A DNA stretch of 64,000 nucleotides. It comes from Myxococcales bacterium. GTDB lineage: Bacteria > Myxococcota_A > Polyangia > Polyangiales > Polyangiaceae. The stretch is taken from the NCBI GenBank assembly GCA_016720545.1, contig JADKKK010000002.1, positions 719,401 to 783,400 of the forward strand, in the 5' to 3' direction. Below are positions 43,471 through 52,607 of the stretch, piece after piece. Below the pieces are notes generated by a model. The model was given only the letters and a program-made list of their open reading frames with translations, did not search any database and had not been told where the DNA came from. Each line of letters begins with the position of its first letter. Within the stretch, counting starts at the first letter, position 1. The translations under genes were made by a program, and so were the position numbers.

Positions 43471-44667
43471 ATGGGCTCCGTGTACGTCCACTTCCCGTAC
43501 TGCCTGGCCAAGTGCCCGTACTGCGACTTCACGAGCTACGCGAGCCCGCGCGACCGCATCGACCACGCGGGGTACGCCGACGCGGTCTTGGCCGAGCTCC
43601 GCGGGCGGGCGCGCTCTCTCGCCGGCCGCGCGCGCGAGCTCCGGGTGGCGACCGTGTTCTTCGGCGGCGGCACGCCCAGCCTCTGGGAGCCCGCCGAGCT
43701 CGGCCGCGTGCTCGAGGGGGTTCGCGCGACCTTCTCGTGCGCCCCCGAGCTCGAGGTCACCGTCGAGTGCAACCCCACGTCGCTCGACGCGGCGCGCGCC
43801 CAGGCCCTCCGCGACGTGGGAGTGGGGCGGCTGTCGATCGGATCGCAGTCGCTCGACGCGGAGGAGCTGCGCTTCCTCGGCCGACTCCACGACCCGGCCG
43901 GGGCGCTCGCGGCGGTGCGCGCGGCGCTCGGGGTGTCCGGGCTGCGCGTGTCGACCGACCTCATCTTCGGTCTGCCTGGACAGGCGCCCGAGACCGCCGC
44001 GGCGCAGGCGACCGCGCTGGCCGACCTGGGCCTCCAGCACGTGTCGGCGTACCAGCTCACCATCGAGGCCGGCACGCGCTTCGGCGAGCTCGCGAAGGTC
44101 GGGCGGCTCCCGCTCGCGGACGACGGCCGCGTCGCGGAGGCCTTCCTCGCGGTGGACGAGGCGCTCGTCGCGCGCGGGTTCGAGCACTACGAGATCTCGA
44201 ACTTCGCCCGACCCGGCGAGCGCGCGCGCCACAACGAGGGGTACTGGCGGGGCGACGAGTACCTCGGCCTCGGCTGCGGCGCGGTGGGCGCCCTCGAGCG
44301 CGACGACGGGCGCGCGGCCACGCGGTACCGCAACCCCGTATCTCCTGCAGACTACATGCTTCGAGCGACGGCCTTCGGAGACGCGCCGACCACCGGGCTC
44401 GACGGCGAGGGCCTCTCGCTCGAGGTGGAGTCCCTGCCCCCGGAGACGCGGCTGAAAGAGCGCATCATGTTGGGGCTCCGCCTCGCCGAGGGCTTCGACC
44501 TCGACGCCGCCGCCGCGGAGGTCGGCGCCGAGGGCTTCACGCCGGAGCGCGAGCGCGCGATCGCGCGATCGGTGGCGCGCGGTCGCCTGATGCGCGAGGG
44601 CACGCGGCTCTCGATCCCCCGGGCGGCGTGGCTCTTCACGGACGACACCGCGGCGCGGCTCTTCTGA
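43471..44667 (+). CDS. hemW: HemW-like radical SAM protein (coproporphyrinogen III oxidase-like)
   Basis: The protein is 398 residues from ATG 43471 (MGSVYVHFPYC). The radical-SAM CxxxCxxC lies at Cys11, Cys15 and Cys18 (CLAKCPYCDF); the fourth cysteine of HemN-type CxxxCxxCxC is absent. VFFGGGTPSLW, the GFEHYEISNFARPG region and the C-terminal HemN domain (ETRLKERIMLGLRLAEGFDL) match HemW. HemW is a haem chaperone rather than the oxygen-independent coproporphyrinogen oxidase, which is the main alternative. The upstream sulfatase is divergent. Confidence 0.9.
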   Translation: MGSVYVHFPYCLAKCPYCDFTSYASPRDRIDHAGYADAVLAELRGRARSLAGRARELRVATVFFGGGTPSLWEPAELGRVLEGVRATFSCAPELEVTVECNPTSLDAARAQALRDVGVGRLSIGSQSLDAEELRFLGRLHDPAGALAAVRAALGVSGLRVSTDLIFGLPGQAPETAAAQATALADLGLQHVSAYQLTIEAGTRFGELAKVGRLPLADDGRVAEAFLAVDEALVARGFEHYEISNFARPGERARHNEGYWRGDEYLGLGCGAVGALERDDGRAATRYRNPVSPADYMLRATAFGDAPTTGLDGEGLSLEVESLPPETRLKERIMLGLRLAEGFDLDAAAAEVGAEGFTPERERAIARSVARGRLMREGTRLSIPRAAWLFTDDTAARLF

Positions 44668-44745
44668 CCGGCCCCGGAGCCAGCGCCCGCCCCGGCGTGC
44701 GGTGTGCTATGGGGAGCGCCCGCCACGACCCGATCCGAGGAAGTC

Positions 44746-45135
44746 ATGCCCAAGCAAGAGCGCGCCGAGCGCCCCCGCAAGAAGCCGGTGCGCCGCAACA
44801 AACCGAAGAAGCCGGAGGACACCAAGGTGCCGGCCTTCGACCCCACGACGGGCCCCGCCCTGCGCGGCCTGCGTGCCCTCGGCCACGCGCTCGACCCCGT
44901 GCTCGTCATCGGCAAGGACGGCCTCTCCGATGGCGTGGCCGACGCCTGCAAGGCCGCGCTCCTTCGCCACGAGCTCATCAAGGTGAAGGTGCTCGCCGAG
45001 GCCCCGGTCGACCGCAAAGAGGTGGCCGCCGAGCTCGCCGCCCTCACGGCCTCGACCTTGGCCCAGGTGCTCGGGCGCACGTTCTTGCTCTACAAGCGGC
45101 ACCCCACGAAGCCCCGCGTGCGCGTCGATATCTGA
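44746..45135 (+). CDS. YhbY/CRM-domain RNA-binding protein
   Basis: The protein is 129 residues with an N-terminal Lys/Arg-rich tail (RPRKKPVRRNKPKKPED) and a C-terminal CRM domain. The domain shows LRALGHALDPVLVIGKDGLS, the conserved GxxG-like loop, HELIKVKVLAEAP and GRTFLLYKRHPTKPRVRVDI. YhbY proteins bind 50S ribosomal precursors. The ATG has GAGGA immediately upstream. It follows hemW. Confidence 0.88.
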   Translation: MPKQERAERPRKKPVRRNKPKKPEDTKVPAFDPTTGPALRGLRALGHALDPVLVIGKDGLSDGVADACKAALLRHELIKVKVLAEAPVDRKEVAAELAALTASTLAQVLGRTFLLYKRHPTKPRVRVDI

Positions 45136-45200
45136 GCGGTCCCGGCACGGAGAGGCGCCGGAGACGTGCGCGACCGCAAGCGGCCTGGTAGGGTCGACCC

Positions 45201-46253
45201 ATGCGCTTCGCTACGTGCCTCCTCGTCTCGCTCCTCGCCGGCTCCGTTGCGTGCTCGGCCGAGCTCTCGGGCGACCCCGGCGATTCGAGCGATCCGAGCG
45301 GCGAGAGCCTCGAGGGGCTCACCGCGGAGGACGCCGAGGTGCGCGCCGAGCGGATCCTGCGCGAAGCGAACGCACGCCGCACCGACTTCGAGCCCGAGGA
45401 GAACGCCACACGCGCGGCCGCGTCCGAGGGCAGCGCGACGGCCGGCGGCCCCCTCCCGCTCGCGCCGGCGCAGATGGGTCAGGTCGGGCTCCGCACCCTC
45501 ACCGACGACGCGAGGGCGGCGCTCGGCCTCGGCACCTGGGGTTTTCGCTTCGTCGTGGTCCCCGTGGGGGCGTCGGCACCGCGGCGCGTGCTCTCGGAGT
45601 CCGGCACGTCCACGAAGCTCATGGGCGCGTCCACGTTCAAGATGTTCACCGCGTGGACGGCGTTCAAGACGGGGTCCACCGGGCACAACACGCTGACCCT
45701 CATGCTGCGCGCGAGCAAGAACCCGCTCGCGAACCTCGCGATGTGCCAGAACGGCGAGAAGCTCCGCGGCTACGACGCGCCTTGCGTCGCGCGCACGAAC
45801 GCGACCACGTCGATGCGCTTCAAGGACGCCATCCCGGCGACGCGGGCCCACCTGGTCGCGGAGAACGTCGCGTTCTCGAGCCTCTTCACCCAGCGCGACG
45901 GCTCCGGGCTCGACCCGGCCAACGTCCTCACGGTCGACGACCTCACGTCCCTCCTCGACGACATCAACACCGACGCCAAGCGCTCGGAATTCCTCAACAT
46001 GTTGGCACAACCGGGGGTCGCCTCCACCCTCGAGACCCGCTTCCCTGGCCTCGAGGGGAAGCTCTTCGCCAAGACCGGCACCTACTTCGAGGACGGCGGG
46101 GGCGTGAAGTCGCTCGCCGGCATGGTGGACCTCGGCGGGGGCTCGACGCTGCTCTTCGTCGTGGTCGGCAACGGCGTCGGCGATCCGAAGAAGGCGCTCG
46201 ACCGCATCGAGACCGTGGTCCGCTTGAACATCGCCGCGGCCTCGCCTCAGTAG
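45201..46253 (+). CDS. Penicillin-binding/serine hydrolase lipoprotein (D-Ala-D-Ala carboxypeptidase-like)
   Basis: The protein is 350 residues with lipobox LLAGSVAC. The active-site motifs are SxxK in ASTFKMFTAWTAF, an SxN/SxG equivalent in RDGSGLDPANVLT and the KTG triad in FAKTGTYFEDGGG. The order and spacing resemble class S13/S11 D-alanyl-D-alanine carboxypeptidases and related beta-lactamase-fold hydrolases. It is shorter than PBP4-type enzymes. It may be involved in peptidoglycan remodelling, or could be a non-classical hydrolase. Confidence 0.8.
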   Translation: MRFATCLLVSLLAGSVACSAELSGDPGDSSDPSGESLEGLTAEDAEVRAERILREANARRTDFEPEENATRAAASEGSATAGGPLPLAPAQMGQVGLRTLTDDARAALGLGTWGFRFVVVPVGASAPRRVLSESGTSTKLMGASTFKMFTAWTAFKTGSTGHNTLTLMLRASKNPLANLAMCQNGEKLRGYDAPCVARTNATTSMRFKDAIPATRAHLVAENVAFSSLFTQRDGSGLDPANVLTVDDLTSLLDDINTDAKRSEFLNMLAQPGVASTLETRFPGLEGKLFAKTGTYFEDGGGVKSLAGMVDLGGGSTLLFVVVGNGVGDPKKALDRIETVVRLNIAAASPQ

Positions 46254-46327
46254 CCGCGGCGCACGCGCCACGATCCGCGGCGAGCTGCCTTTTGACGCGG
46301 CCGGCGCCCGTGCGATGCTGTGACGCT

Positions 46328-47614
46328 ATGCTGCTCGCGCCCCGCGCCTTCACGATCGGTCTCTTCGCGTTCGGCACTGCCCTCGCGTGCGGCGCGCCGA
46401 CGCTCGCGGCCTGCGGGAGCACCCCGCGCCCCGAGAGCTTCGACCCACCGACCGAGGCCTCGGCGCCCCTCCCCACGGCCACGGTCCCGGCCCCGCCCAC
46501 GCCGCCGTTCGTGCTCGACGCCGGCGCCGACGCCGACGCGGCGAAATTCGAGGCGTGCGCGAGCACCGCGGTGGAGGCGAAGCGCGACCCGCTCCCGGTC
46601 GACATCGTGTGGATCGTGGACAACTCCGCGAGCATGGCGCCCGCGGTGGCCGAGGTACAGGCGGGGCTCAACGCGTTCGCGGCCTTCGTGGGCACGAAGG
46701 GCCTCGACTACAAGATGGTGATGCTGTCGCTCCGTGGAGACGGGCCCACGACGATCGGCGGGCAGTTGCTCTACCCGGTCTGCGTGCCGCCCCCGCTCGG
46801 CGGCGTCGACTGCGCGGACGGCCCGAATTTCCGTCACGCCAGCCTCAACGTGCTGAGCACGCAAATCTTCGAGCAAGTGCTCGGCACGCTCGACCAGACC
46901 AGCGGCTACGCGGTCGGCGCGACCCGCGGCGGAGAGCCGTGGGCCTCGTTCCTGCGCCCGAACGCCACCAAGAGCATCGTCGTGGTGAGCGACGACGACT
47001 CGCGGTTCCCGGCGCGCAGCTTCGAGATGTTCCCCGGCGGCCCGAACCCCTACACCACCGGCATCGTGCTCCCGCCGGGGCTGCTCCACCCCTCGCGCCG
47101 CGACGCGTGGAAGGGCTACGTGTTCCACGGCATCTTCGGGTGGGGCTCGACCCTCGACGACAGCATCCGCTGCGTCTACCCCGGAGGCAGCCGTCCCTCG
47201 TCGTCGGGTGCGGAGTACTCGCTCCTCGTCGCGAAGACCGGCGGCGTCCGCGCGCAGATCTGCGACGGAAGCGCCGCGTGGGGCCCGTTCTTCGACGCGG
47301 TCGCGACCGCCGTCCTCCGGACCGCCCGCGTGGCGTGCGAGCTCACCCTCCCCAAGCCGGAGGGCGGCGTGCTCGATCCGGGCCTCGTCAACGTGCGGGT
47401 CACCGACGGGTCGAAGCCGCCGCTCACCGTGCCCAAGGTGACCGACGTGGCCGCGTGCGGCGCCGGCGAGGGCTGGTACTACGACGCTGCGACCCCACCC
47501 ACCAAGGTGACGCTCTGCCCCACGTCGTGCGAGAACGCCCAGGCCAAGCCGGGCGCGGGCGTGAACATCCCGAAGGTCGAGGTGCTCCTCGGCTGCAGCA
47601 CGATCGCCCGCTAA
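46328..47614 (+). CDS. VWA-like lipoprotein
   Basis: The protein is 428 residues. A hydrophobic leader ends in TLAACG. A Pro/Ala-rich linker precedes a von Willebrand A-like domain with a MIDAS-type DxSxS (VDIVWIVDNSASMAPAVAEV), followed by TKSIVVVSDDDSRFPARSF. The C-terminal part has Cys pairs. It may bind a protein partner in the periplasm or at the surface. ATG 46328 follows a short gap after the serine hydrolase. Confidence 0.75.
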   Translation: MLLAPRAFTIGLFAFGTALACGAPTLAACGSTPRPESFDPPTEASAPLPTATVPAPPTPPFVLDAGADADAAKFEACASTAVEAKRDPLPVDIVWIVDNSASMAPAVAEVQAGLNAFAAFVGTKGLDYKMVMLSLRGDGPTTIGGQLLYPVCVPPPLGGVDCADGPNFRHASLNVLSTQIFEQVLGTLDQTSGYAVGATRGGEPWASFLRPNATKSIVVVSDDDSRFPARSFEMFPGGPNPYTTGIVLPPGLLHPSRRDAWKGYVFHGIFGWGSTLDDSIRCVYPGGSRPSSSGAEYSLLVAKTGGVRAQICDGSAAWGPFFDAVATAVLRTARVACELTLPKPEGGVLDPGLVNVRVTDGSKPPLTVPKVTDVAACGAGEGWYYDAATPPTKVTLCPTSCENAQAKPGAGVNIPKVEVLLGCSTIAR

Positions 47615-47690
47615 ATTTAGCCCGGAAAATTCGCGAGGTTCGGGCGACAGCGCAGCGCGCAGCGCGCAGCGCCCGCGGGGCGGCGGCGCT

Positions 47691-48947
47691 CTACAGCAGC
47701 AGCGCGTGGGGGTTGGGGCCGAAGGGGGTACCCGGGCACTTCACCGCGGCGGCGAGGGCCGCCCAGTGGGCGTCGACGTTGGGCGTGTTCGGGTTGAAGC
47801 GGGCGTTGCCGTCGCAGAGGAAGCTCGTCCCCTGCTTGACGTTCTTTCCGAACACCGCGGTGACCACGCCGTCGCCGTGATCGCCGTTGGGCACGCGGAC
47901 GAAGTCGCCCGTGATGGCCACCACCACGTTGCGGTCGGGGAGGTTCAGCATGCGGGTCATGAACGTGCGCAGCGGCGTCATGCGGTCGTCGAACGAGCCG
48001 GCGCCGAGCAGGCGGTTGCGCGAGAAGAGCATGTTCTGCGAGACGCCGCCCGACACCTGGTGGAAGTCCCACCCGACGAAGCCCTGGTCGAACACCGAGA
48101 TCACGTTCGACTGCGCGGCGCGGATCATCACCTCGGCGCCCGCCAGCTGCGACGCGAGGCTCTGCACGGTCGTCGCGCCATTTAGTCCGTAAGCTGTTGA
48201 TATTTCTGGAAAAGTAACAGGCGGCGGCGCGGGCTTGTTGAGCGCGGCGATGCCCGCCTGGTACGCCTCGTTGACGCTGAGCAGGCTGCGCGGGTTCGCG
48301 TTGATCTGCGTCTGCGAGATCGCCTGCGACGACCCGAGCCCGGCGCCGGCGATCGCGCGGTCCGGGGCGGTGGGATCGGCGACGCCGGCGCCGAGCGCGC
48401 GGATCGCGCTCGCGAGATCGGTGACGCGCTGGAGAGAGACCGCGCCCGCGGCCGGCTGCGTGCGGTACGCGGGGTAGTCGCCGAGGTGCACCGCCTTGAG
48501 CGCCGAGTCGCCGCCCATCGCCGCGGCGAGCTGCGTGAGGTAGCTGCCCGTTCCACGACGGGTCATGGCGCGCTCGCCGCCACCGTTCGAGTTGTCGGGG
48601 GTCGTGTGGCTCGAGACACCGTGGCGCGCGCCGAGCGCGAACCAGTGCTGGTGCGCGAAGGCGGGCAGCGTGCCCATCGTGGCGCGGTCGCAGGTGACGC
48701 CGTTGCCGATGACCTGAATGTTGGTGCTGGTGAGCCCGAACTTGTTGCCCGTGACGAAGGGCATCGCGGCGCCGCCCAGCGCAGCGTTGAAGCCGCCCGG
48801 CAGGAAGATGAAGACGAGGTGGGAGGTCTCGCCCGCGGCGTGTGCGCTCGGCAGGAGCGGGCCGCCGAGCCGGGCGCCCGCGGCGACGCCGCCGAGGGCG
48901 AGGACGCCCTTCAAGAATCCGCGACGGGTGGGGTTGCGTGCGCTCAT
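47691..48947 (-). CDS. DUF1501-family Tat-exported protein
   Basis: The protein is 418 residues. The N-terminus has a twin-arginine signal RRGFLKGVLALGGVAAGA. The body contains LVFIFLPGGFNAALGGAAMP, AITGDFVRVPNGDHGDGVVT and similar DUF1501 landmarks, a family of alkaline-phosphatase-like fold proteins of unknown function, often encoded beside cytochrome-like proteins. It is the third gene of a minus-strand run with the lipoprotein at 48971 and the CxxCH protein at 49756. Confidence 0.85.
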   Translation of the reverse strand: MSARNPTRRGFLKGVLALGGVAAGARLGGPLLPSAHAAGETSHLVFIFLPGGFNAALGGAAMPFVTGNKFGLTSTNIQVIGNGVTCDRATMGTLPAFAHQHWFALGARHGVSSHTTPDNSNGGGERAMTRRGTGSYLTQLAAAMGGDSALKAVHLGDYPAYRTQPAAGAVSLQRVTDLASAIRALGAGVADPTAPDRAIAGAGLGSSQAISQTQINANPRSLLSVNEAYQAGIAALNKPAPPPVTFPEISTAYGLNGATTVQSLASQLAGAEVMIRAAQSNVISVFDQGFVGWDFHQVSGGVSQNMLFSRNRLLGAGSFDDRMTPLRTFMTRMLNLPDRNVVVAITGDFVRVPNGDHGDGVVTAVFGKNVKQGTSFLCDGNARFNPNTPNVDAHWAALAAAVKCPGTPFGPNPHALLL

Positions 48948-48970
48948 GTCGCCTCGGTCAGGTCAAGCGG

Positions 48971-49738
48971 TCAGTAGGTCAGGAAGCCGGTGGAGGTGAG
49001 CACGCTCGCGAAGACGTAGGCCCACTTGCGCTGCGGGTTCGTCTCCTTGTCGAGCTTCGTCGTGGCGAGCGCCACGCACTCGGTGATCTCGTTCGGCGAG
49101 GCCGCGCGGCTCCACGCCTTCGTCATGAACGCGCCGCACTCGGTCGCCGCCGTGGCGGCCGTGGGGGCGGCCGCGTATTTGGGATCGGCCTTCGCGTAGG
49201 CGAGCGCGCCCTCGAAGCTCACGGTGTAGAGCGTGGCGAGGCCCACGCCCGTCGCGCGGGGCTCCTCGTACCAGCGCGCAGGCGGCGTCTCGAACGAGCC
49301 CGATTCGGCGGCGAGTCCGGCGGGCGCGCGCCCGAGCACGCGGGTGAACTCGCCCGCGAGGACCGCGAACGGCTTGATGCGGCCGCGGTTCAGGCCGACG
49401 TTCTCGTTGACCCGCGCCGCCTCGAGGCCAGCGCCGTCGAAGCCCTTGTACGAGCGCCCCGGGGGCTTCTCGGTGCACTCGAGCGCGACAGGGGGGGGCT
49501 CGCCGCCGCCCGGGGTCGTGCTCGAGCCCGACGGGTTGGTCGCCGGCCCGCCGGGGCCACCCGCGGGCTGCCGAAGGAGCGTGTCGGCGTCGCCCCCGCT
49601 GCAGGCGGCGAGCCCCACCGCGACGCCGGCGAGACTGAGGGTCGCGGCGAGCAGCGGCGAGCGCGGCGCACCCGCGCGCCTCGTAGCGCGGGGGGTGGCG
49701 GGCGGCGGAGAGGAGTCGGAGTTTTTGGAGGTGGGCAC
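48971..49738 (-). CDS. Hypothetical lipoprotein in the DUF1501 cluster
   Basis: The protein is 255 residues with GTG 49738 as the preferred start, AGGA 7 nt upstream; a TTG at 49765 would overlap the upstream gene's stop. Lipobox VGLAAC, then a Gly/Pro linker. The folded part (residues 80-255) has KGFDGAGLEAARVNENVGLN and NEITECVALATTKLDKE; no family recognised. It lies between the CxxCH protein and the DUF1501 protein, so it is probably part of the same complex. Confidence 0.65.
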   Translation of the reverse strand: MPTSKNSDSSPPPATPRATRRAGAPRSPLLAATLSLAGVAVGLAACSGGDADTLLRQPAGGPGGPATNPSGSSTTPGGGEPPPVALECTEKPPGRSYKGFDGAGLEAARVNENVGLNRGRIKPFAVLAGEFTRVLGRAPAGLAAESGSFETPPARWYEEPRATGVGLATLYTVSFEGALAYAKADPKYAAAPTAATAATECGAFMTKAWSRAASPNEITECVALATTKLDKETNPQRKWAYVFASVLTSTGFLTY

Positions 49739-49755
49739 CGGCGTTTCCTGTTCGC

Positions 49756-50739
49756 TTACTGACAAAACGAGGCGTCCTTCGCGATCACGGCGATGGCCGG
49801 GACCACGCTGCCCTTCGAGAGCTCGTCCACGCACTTGTCGAAGAGCGGGGCCTCGCACTGGTTCTCGGGGCGGCCGTAGAGAAACTTGTAGATCAAGCGG
49901 CACTGGCTGAACTTGAACGCGTCGGAGTCTACGAGGGTCGTGACGAGCTCGCGATCGTCGCGCAGCGTCTTGCCGAGGAGCGCGGTGGGCGCGACGGTGG
50001 TCGCGTCGAAGGTCACGGTGCCGTCGGCCGCGACGCGCTTCTGCGAGAGCACCGCGGCGGCCTTGTCGAGCGCGAACCACGACGTGAAGTGGCATCCCTC
50101 GCACGCCGCCGCCTGCCGCCCCGCGGCGGTGCGATCCTCGCCAGGCTTGGCCACCGACGCGGGGACCTCGAAGCCCGTCGTGTTGTGGATCATGTGGTAC
50201 GCGGCGGAGAGGCGGATGCCCTTCTCCTCGTTGCCCGCGTACCGCACCATCCACGGGGTCGTGCGGAAGTACCCGAGGCCATTCGCGCTGGGCACGACGT
50301 CCAGCGCCCGGCGATCGGCCGTCGGCCGCACGTCGTACGCACCGACGAACAGGTCGCGCCACGGCTTGTTCTGCTCGAGCACGTAGCGCGCGAGGAAATA
50401 GATCGGATCATTCGTCGGGTCGGTCGTGGGGCCGCCGTTGAACGAGGCGTTCACGAAGCTCGCGAAGCGGTCACGGAACTCGGGCGTGGCGAGCATGGCG
50501 TCGACGCGGCTGGCCGGGTCGTCGGCGCCGAGCAGGGCCGCGTCCGGGCTCTTGCCGAGGAGCGTCACGGAGAGCCTCGTCGCGCACCGCTGGTTGCGCG
50601 CCGCGCGCCCCGGATCGTCGGCGTGGGCCACCCGGCCTGACAACGCAGGGATCGAGGCGAGAAGCAGCGCGCCAAGCGCGACGCCGGCGACGGGGGCGAG
50701 AACCGGGAACGCGAGAGCGAGTGCGCGGCTTCGTTTCAT
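49756..50739 (-). CDS. Secreted CxxCH protein, first gene of DUF1501 cluster
   Basis: The protein is 327 residues with a signal peptide (ALGALLLASIPALSG) and one CxxCH haem-binding-like motif in AACEGCHFTSWFALDK, near residue 215. SRVDAMLATPEFRDRFASFV resembles DUF1549/DUF1592-type c-type cytochrome-associated families. A further Cys set (CRLIYKFLYG, CEAPLFDKCVDEL) follows. It may be a single-haem periplasmic protein. Heme attachment is inferred from the motif only. Confidence 0.7.
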   Translation of the reverse strand: MKRSRALALAFPVLAPVAGVALGALLLASIPALSGRVAHADDPGRAARNQRCATRLSVTLLGKSPDAALLGADDPASRVDAMLATPEFRDRFASFVNASFNGGPTTDPTNDPIYFLARYVLEQNKPWRDLFVGAYDVRPTADRRALDVVPSANGLGYFRTTPWMVRYAGNEEKGIRLSAAYHMIHNTTGFEVPASVAKPGEDRTAAGRQAAACEGCHFTSWFALDKAAAVLSQKRVAADGTVTFDATTVAPTALLGKTLRDDRELVTTLVDSDAFKFSQCRLIYKFLYGRPENQCEAPLFDKCVDELSKGSVVPAIAVIAKDASFCQ

Positions 50740-50858
50740 GGGGCCCTTTGGGCGTACGTGAGCCGGTCACGCCGCGCAAGGTGAGGTCGCCCGGAACGCG
50801 CAATTTCTTCGCGAGTTTCGGTGACGCTGAAAGGTTCCGCCGTGGGTACCCTCCGCGC

Positions 50859-52127
50859 TCACGGAGGCGGCTTCGGCGTCGCCGCATGCACGCTCCGGGA
50901 GCGCGCCCCGGTGCGCGCGTCGAGCAGGGCGACCCCGCTGCGGGGGCCGCACAGCCACGCGACGACGAGCGCCTTGTCGGGGTGCCCGAGCGCCACCTCG
51001 CACGGCGCGCCGCTCTCCGCGCCGCCATCGGCCGCCCCAACCGCAGGTCGGAGGGGGACGGTCGCGCGAAAGAGCTCGCGAATGTCGGCCCCGTCCTGCC
51101 CCTTCACCTCGTACCCCACGACGCTCGCCTCGTCCCCCCGCGCGGCGTCGAGCGCGGCCAGGTAGACGACGTCCTCCACGTCGAGCACGTTGAGCGCGGT
51201 CGCGCCCGCGAACGGCACCTCCTTGCGCCACGCGACCGGGGGGCCGCCGCCGCGATCGTCCGCGCGACCCAGGCGGAGCAGCTCGCGCCGCGTCGCCACG
51301 AACAGCTCGCCGGGGGCGGCGCGCAGCGAGAAGACGCCCGCGCCTACCAACGGAGACGAGAGGTCGACCTCCCTCCACGCTGGGCTCCCCGGTCCGACCA
51401 CGCCCTTCGCGAGCGGCGGGTCGACGAGGAGCAGGCGCTCGGCGCCGCCCGGGCCGGCCGTCGTGAACACCACGAAGTGGCCATCGGCGACCTGGCCTCC
51501 CTGGCCTCCCTGGGCGCCGCGCTCCGCGGCGTCGCGTGGGAGCATCACACGGAAGGCCTCCTCGCCGGTCTTTCCGCGGTGCGCGACCGCCAGGCCCGCG
51601 CCGCGCCCGCTCGGCCCCACCGCGAACGCGAGATCTCCCGGGAGCGCGATCAGCGACGTCGCGTGGGTCCGCTGCGCCCAGGTCGGCCTGCCGGTCTGGC
51701 GATCGAGCGCCTGGAGGCGACCGCCCTCGAGGGCGATCGCGACGTGCGCGAACACGACGCCCGCGCGAGCGCCCGCGCGCCCTGAAGGTCCCGCGCGTCC
51801 CGTGTGCCCCGCGTCGCTCGCCGCCCCGAGCGGGACGCGGAAGGTCTCCGCGTCGCCCTCACGCAATACGGCCGCTCCCGACTCGACCTCGAGCCGCGCG
51901 AACGGGGGAGCGACGCGCCACACCTCTCCAGTCGCGGGGTTCGCGCGGTGGGTGCGGCAGTCGAGCGGCTCCGGAACGAGCCGCGGGCCGGCGTCGCTCG
52001 GCGCGGGGCTGGGCGGCGGCGGGCGCTCTCGGCAGCTCACGAGCGCGAACGCGAGCGCGAACGCGAGCGCGAACGCGACGACCACACCTTCGCGGCGAGC
52101 GCGGGCACCGGCGCCGAGGGTTCGCAT
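50859..52127 (-). CDS. PQQ-like beta-propeller lipoprotein
   Basis: The protein is 422 residues from ATG 52127. The signal-peptide core is coded by a 12-nt tandem repeat (ALAFALAFALVSC) and ends in a lipobox. A Pro-rich spacer follows. Repeated short strand units such as RLQALDRQTGRPTWAQRTH, LFVATRRELLRL and VALLDARTGARSR resemble BamB/PQQ-type propeller blades. The role is unknown; it could be an adhesion or assembly factor. The gap downstream is short. Confidence 0.65.
   Translation of the reverse strand: MRTLGAGARARREGVVVAFALAFALAFALVSCRERPPPPSPAPSDAGPRLVPEPLDCRTHRANPATGEVWRVAPPFARLEVESGAAVLREGDAETFRVPLGAASDAGHTGRAGPSGRAGARAGVVFAHVAIALEGGRLQALDRQTGRPTWAQRTHATSLIALPGDLAFAVGPSGRGAGLAVAHRGKTGEEAFRVMLPRDAAERGAQGGQGGQVADGHFVVFTTAGPGGAERLLLVDPPLAKGVVGPGSPAWREVDLSSPLVGAGVFSLRAAPGELFVATRRELLRLGRADDRGGGPPVAWRKEVPFAGATALNVLDVEDVVYLAALDAARGDEASVVGYEVKGQDGADIRELFRATVPLRPAVGAADGGAESGAPCEVALGHPDKALVVAWLCGPRSGVALLDARTGARSRSVHAATPKPPP
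52041..52076 (-). repeat. 12-bp tandem repeat in a signal-peptide coding region
   Basis: Three perfect copies of GAGCGCGAACGC lie in frame and encode the Ala-Leu/Phe ladder of the propeller lipoprotein's signal peptide core. Confidence 0.9.
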
Positions 52128-52607
52128 CGTGCGACGGTACCCACGGCGAGCGACGGGACGCAACGCGGGCGCGCTCGGCCTTCCCGCGGGGCAAGCTGTG
52201 GAGAACCGCTGAACAAGCTCCGCAGCGCCTCGGGCCAACCTGTGTTCAAGCGAGGCGTCGGTTCAGTACCGAAGGATTTCATGGACCTCGGCCCTCGGCG
52301 GCACGAACCTACCGCATGGAGTATCCATTGGGCTTGCGCGGCCCCACATCTAGGGGCTAAGAACACTGCGGGCCGCAGCCACGGCGGGCCCGAGCGCACG
52401 GGCCCAGCGGTCCGTGGCCGGGCTCGCCTCGCGCCGAACCGCCGAAACGCGGGCTCGGATGTGCAGGCTTTTGCGAGCTCAGACTGAACATACGGACAGA
52501 GCACACCTGATCCCTCCTGAACACGGCGGCGAGCTAAGGTACTGGGACATCAGGGGAAATCGATCCGGCCGGGACACGGCCGGTGCGCGCGGGAAGGACG
52601 AAGGGGC
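52128..52607. other. 480-bp intergenic region upstream of nrdJ
   Basis: Divergent region between the propeller lipoprotein and nrdJ. A short dyad ATGGAGTATCCAT occurs at 52316-52328. No cobalamin riboswitch was recognised: the B12-box AGCCACTG core is absent. No NrdR-type box pair was recognised either. No small ORF is convincing. Confidence 0.5.

Noticed and set aside
52128..52607. Possible cobalamin riboswitch or NrdR box upstream of nrdJ
   Set aside because: No B12-box core and no pair of NrdR-like palindromes could be found by eye.
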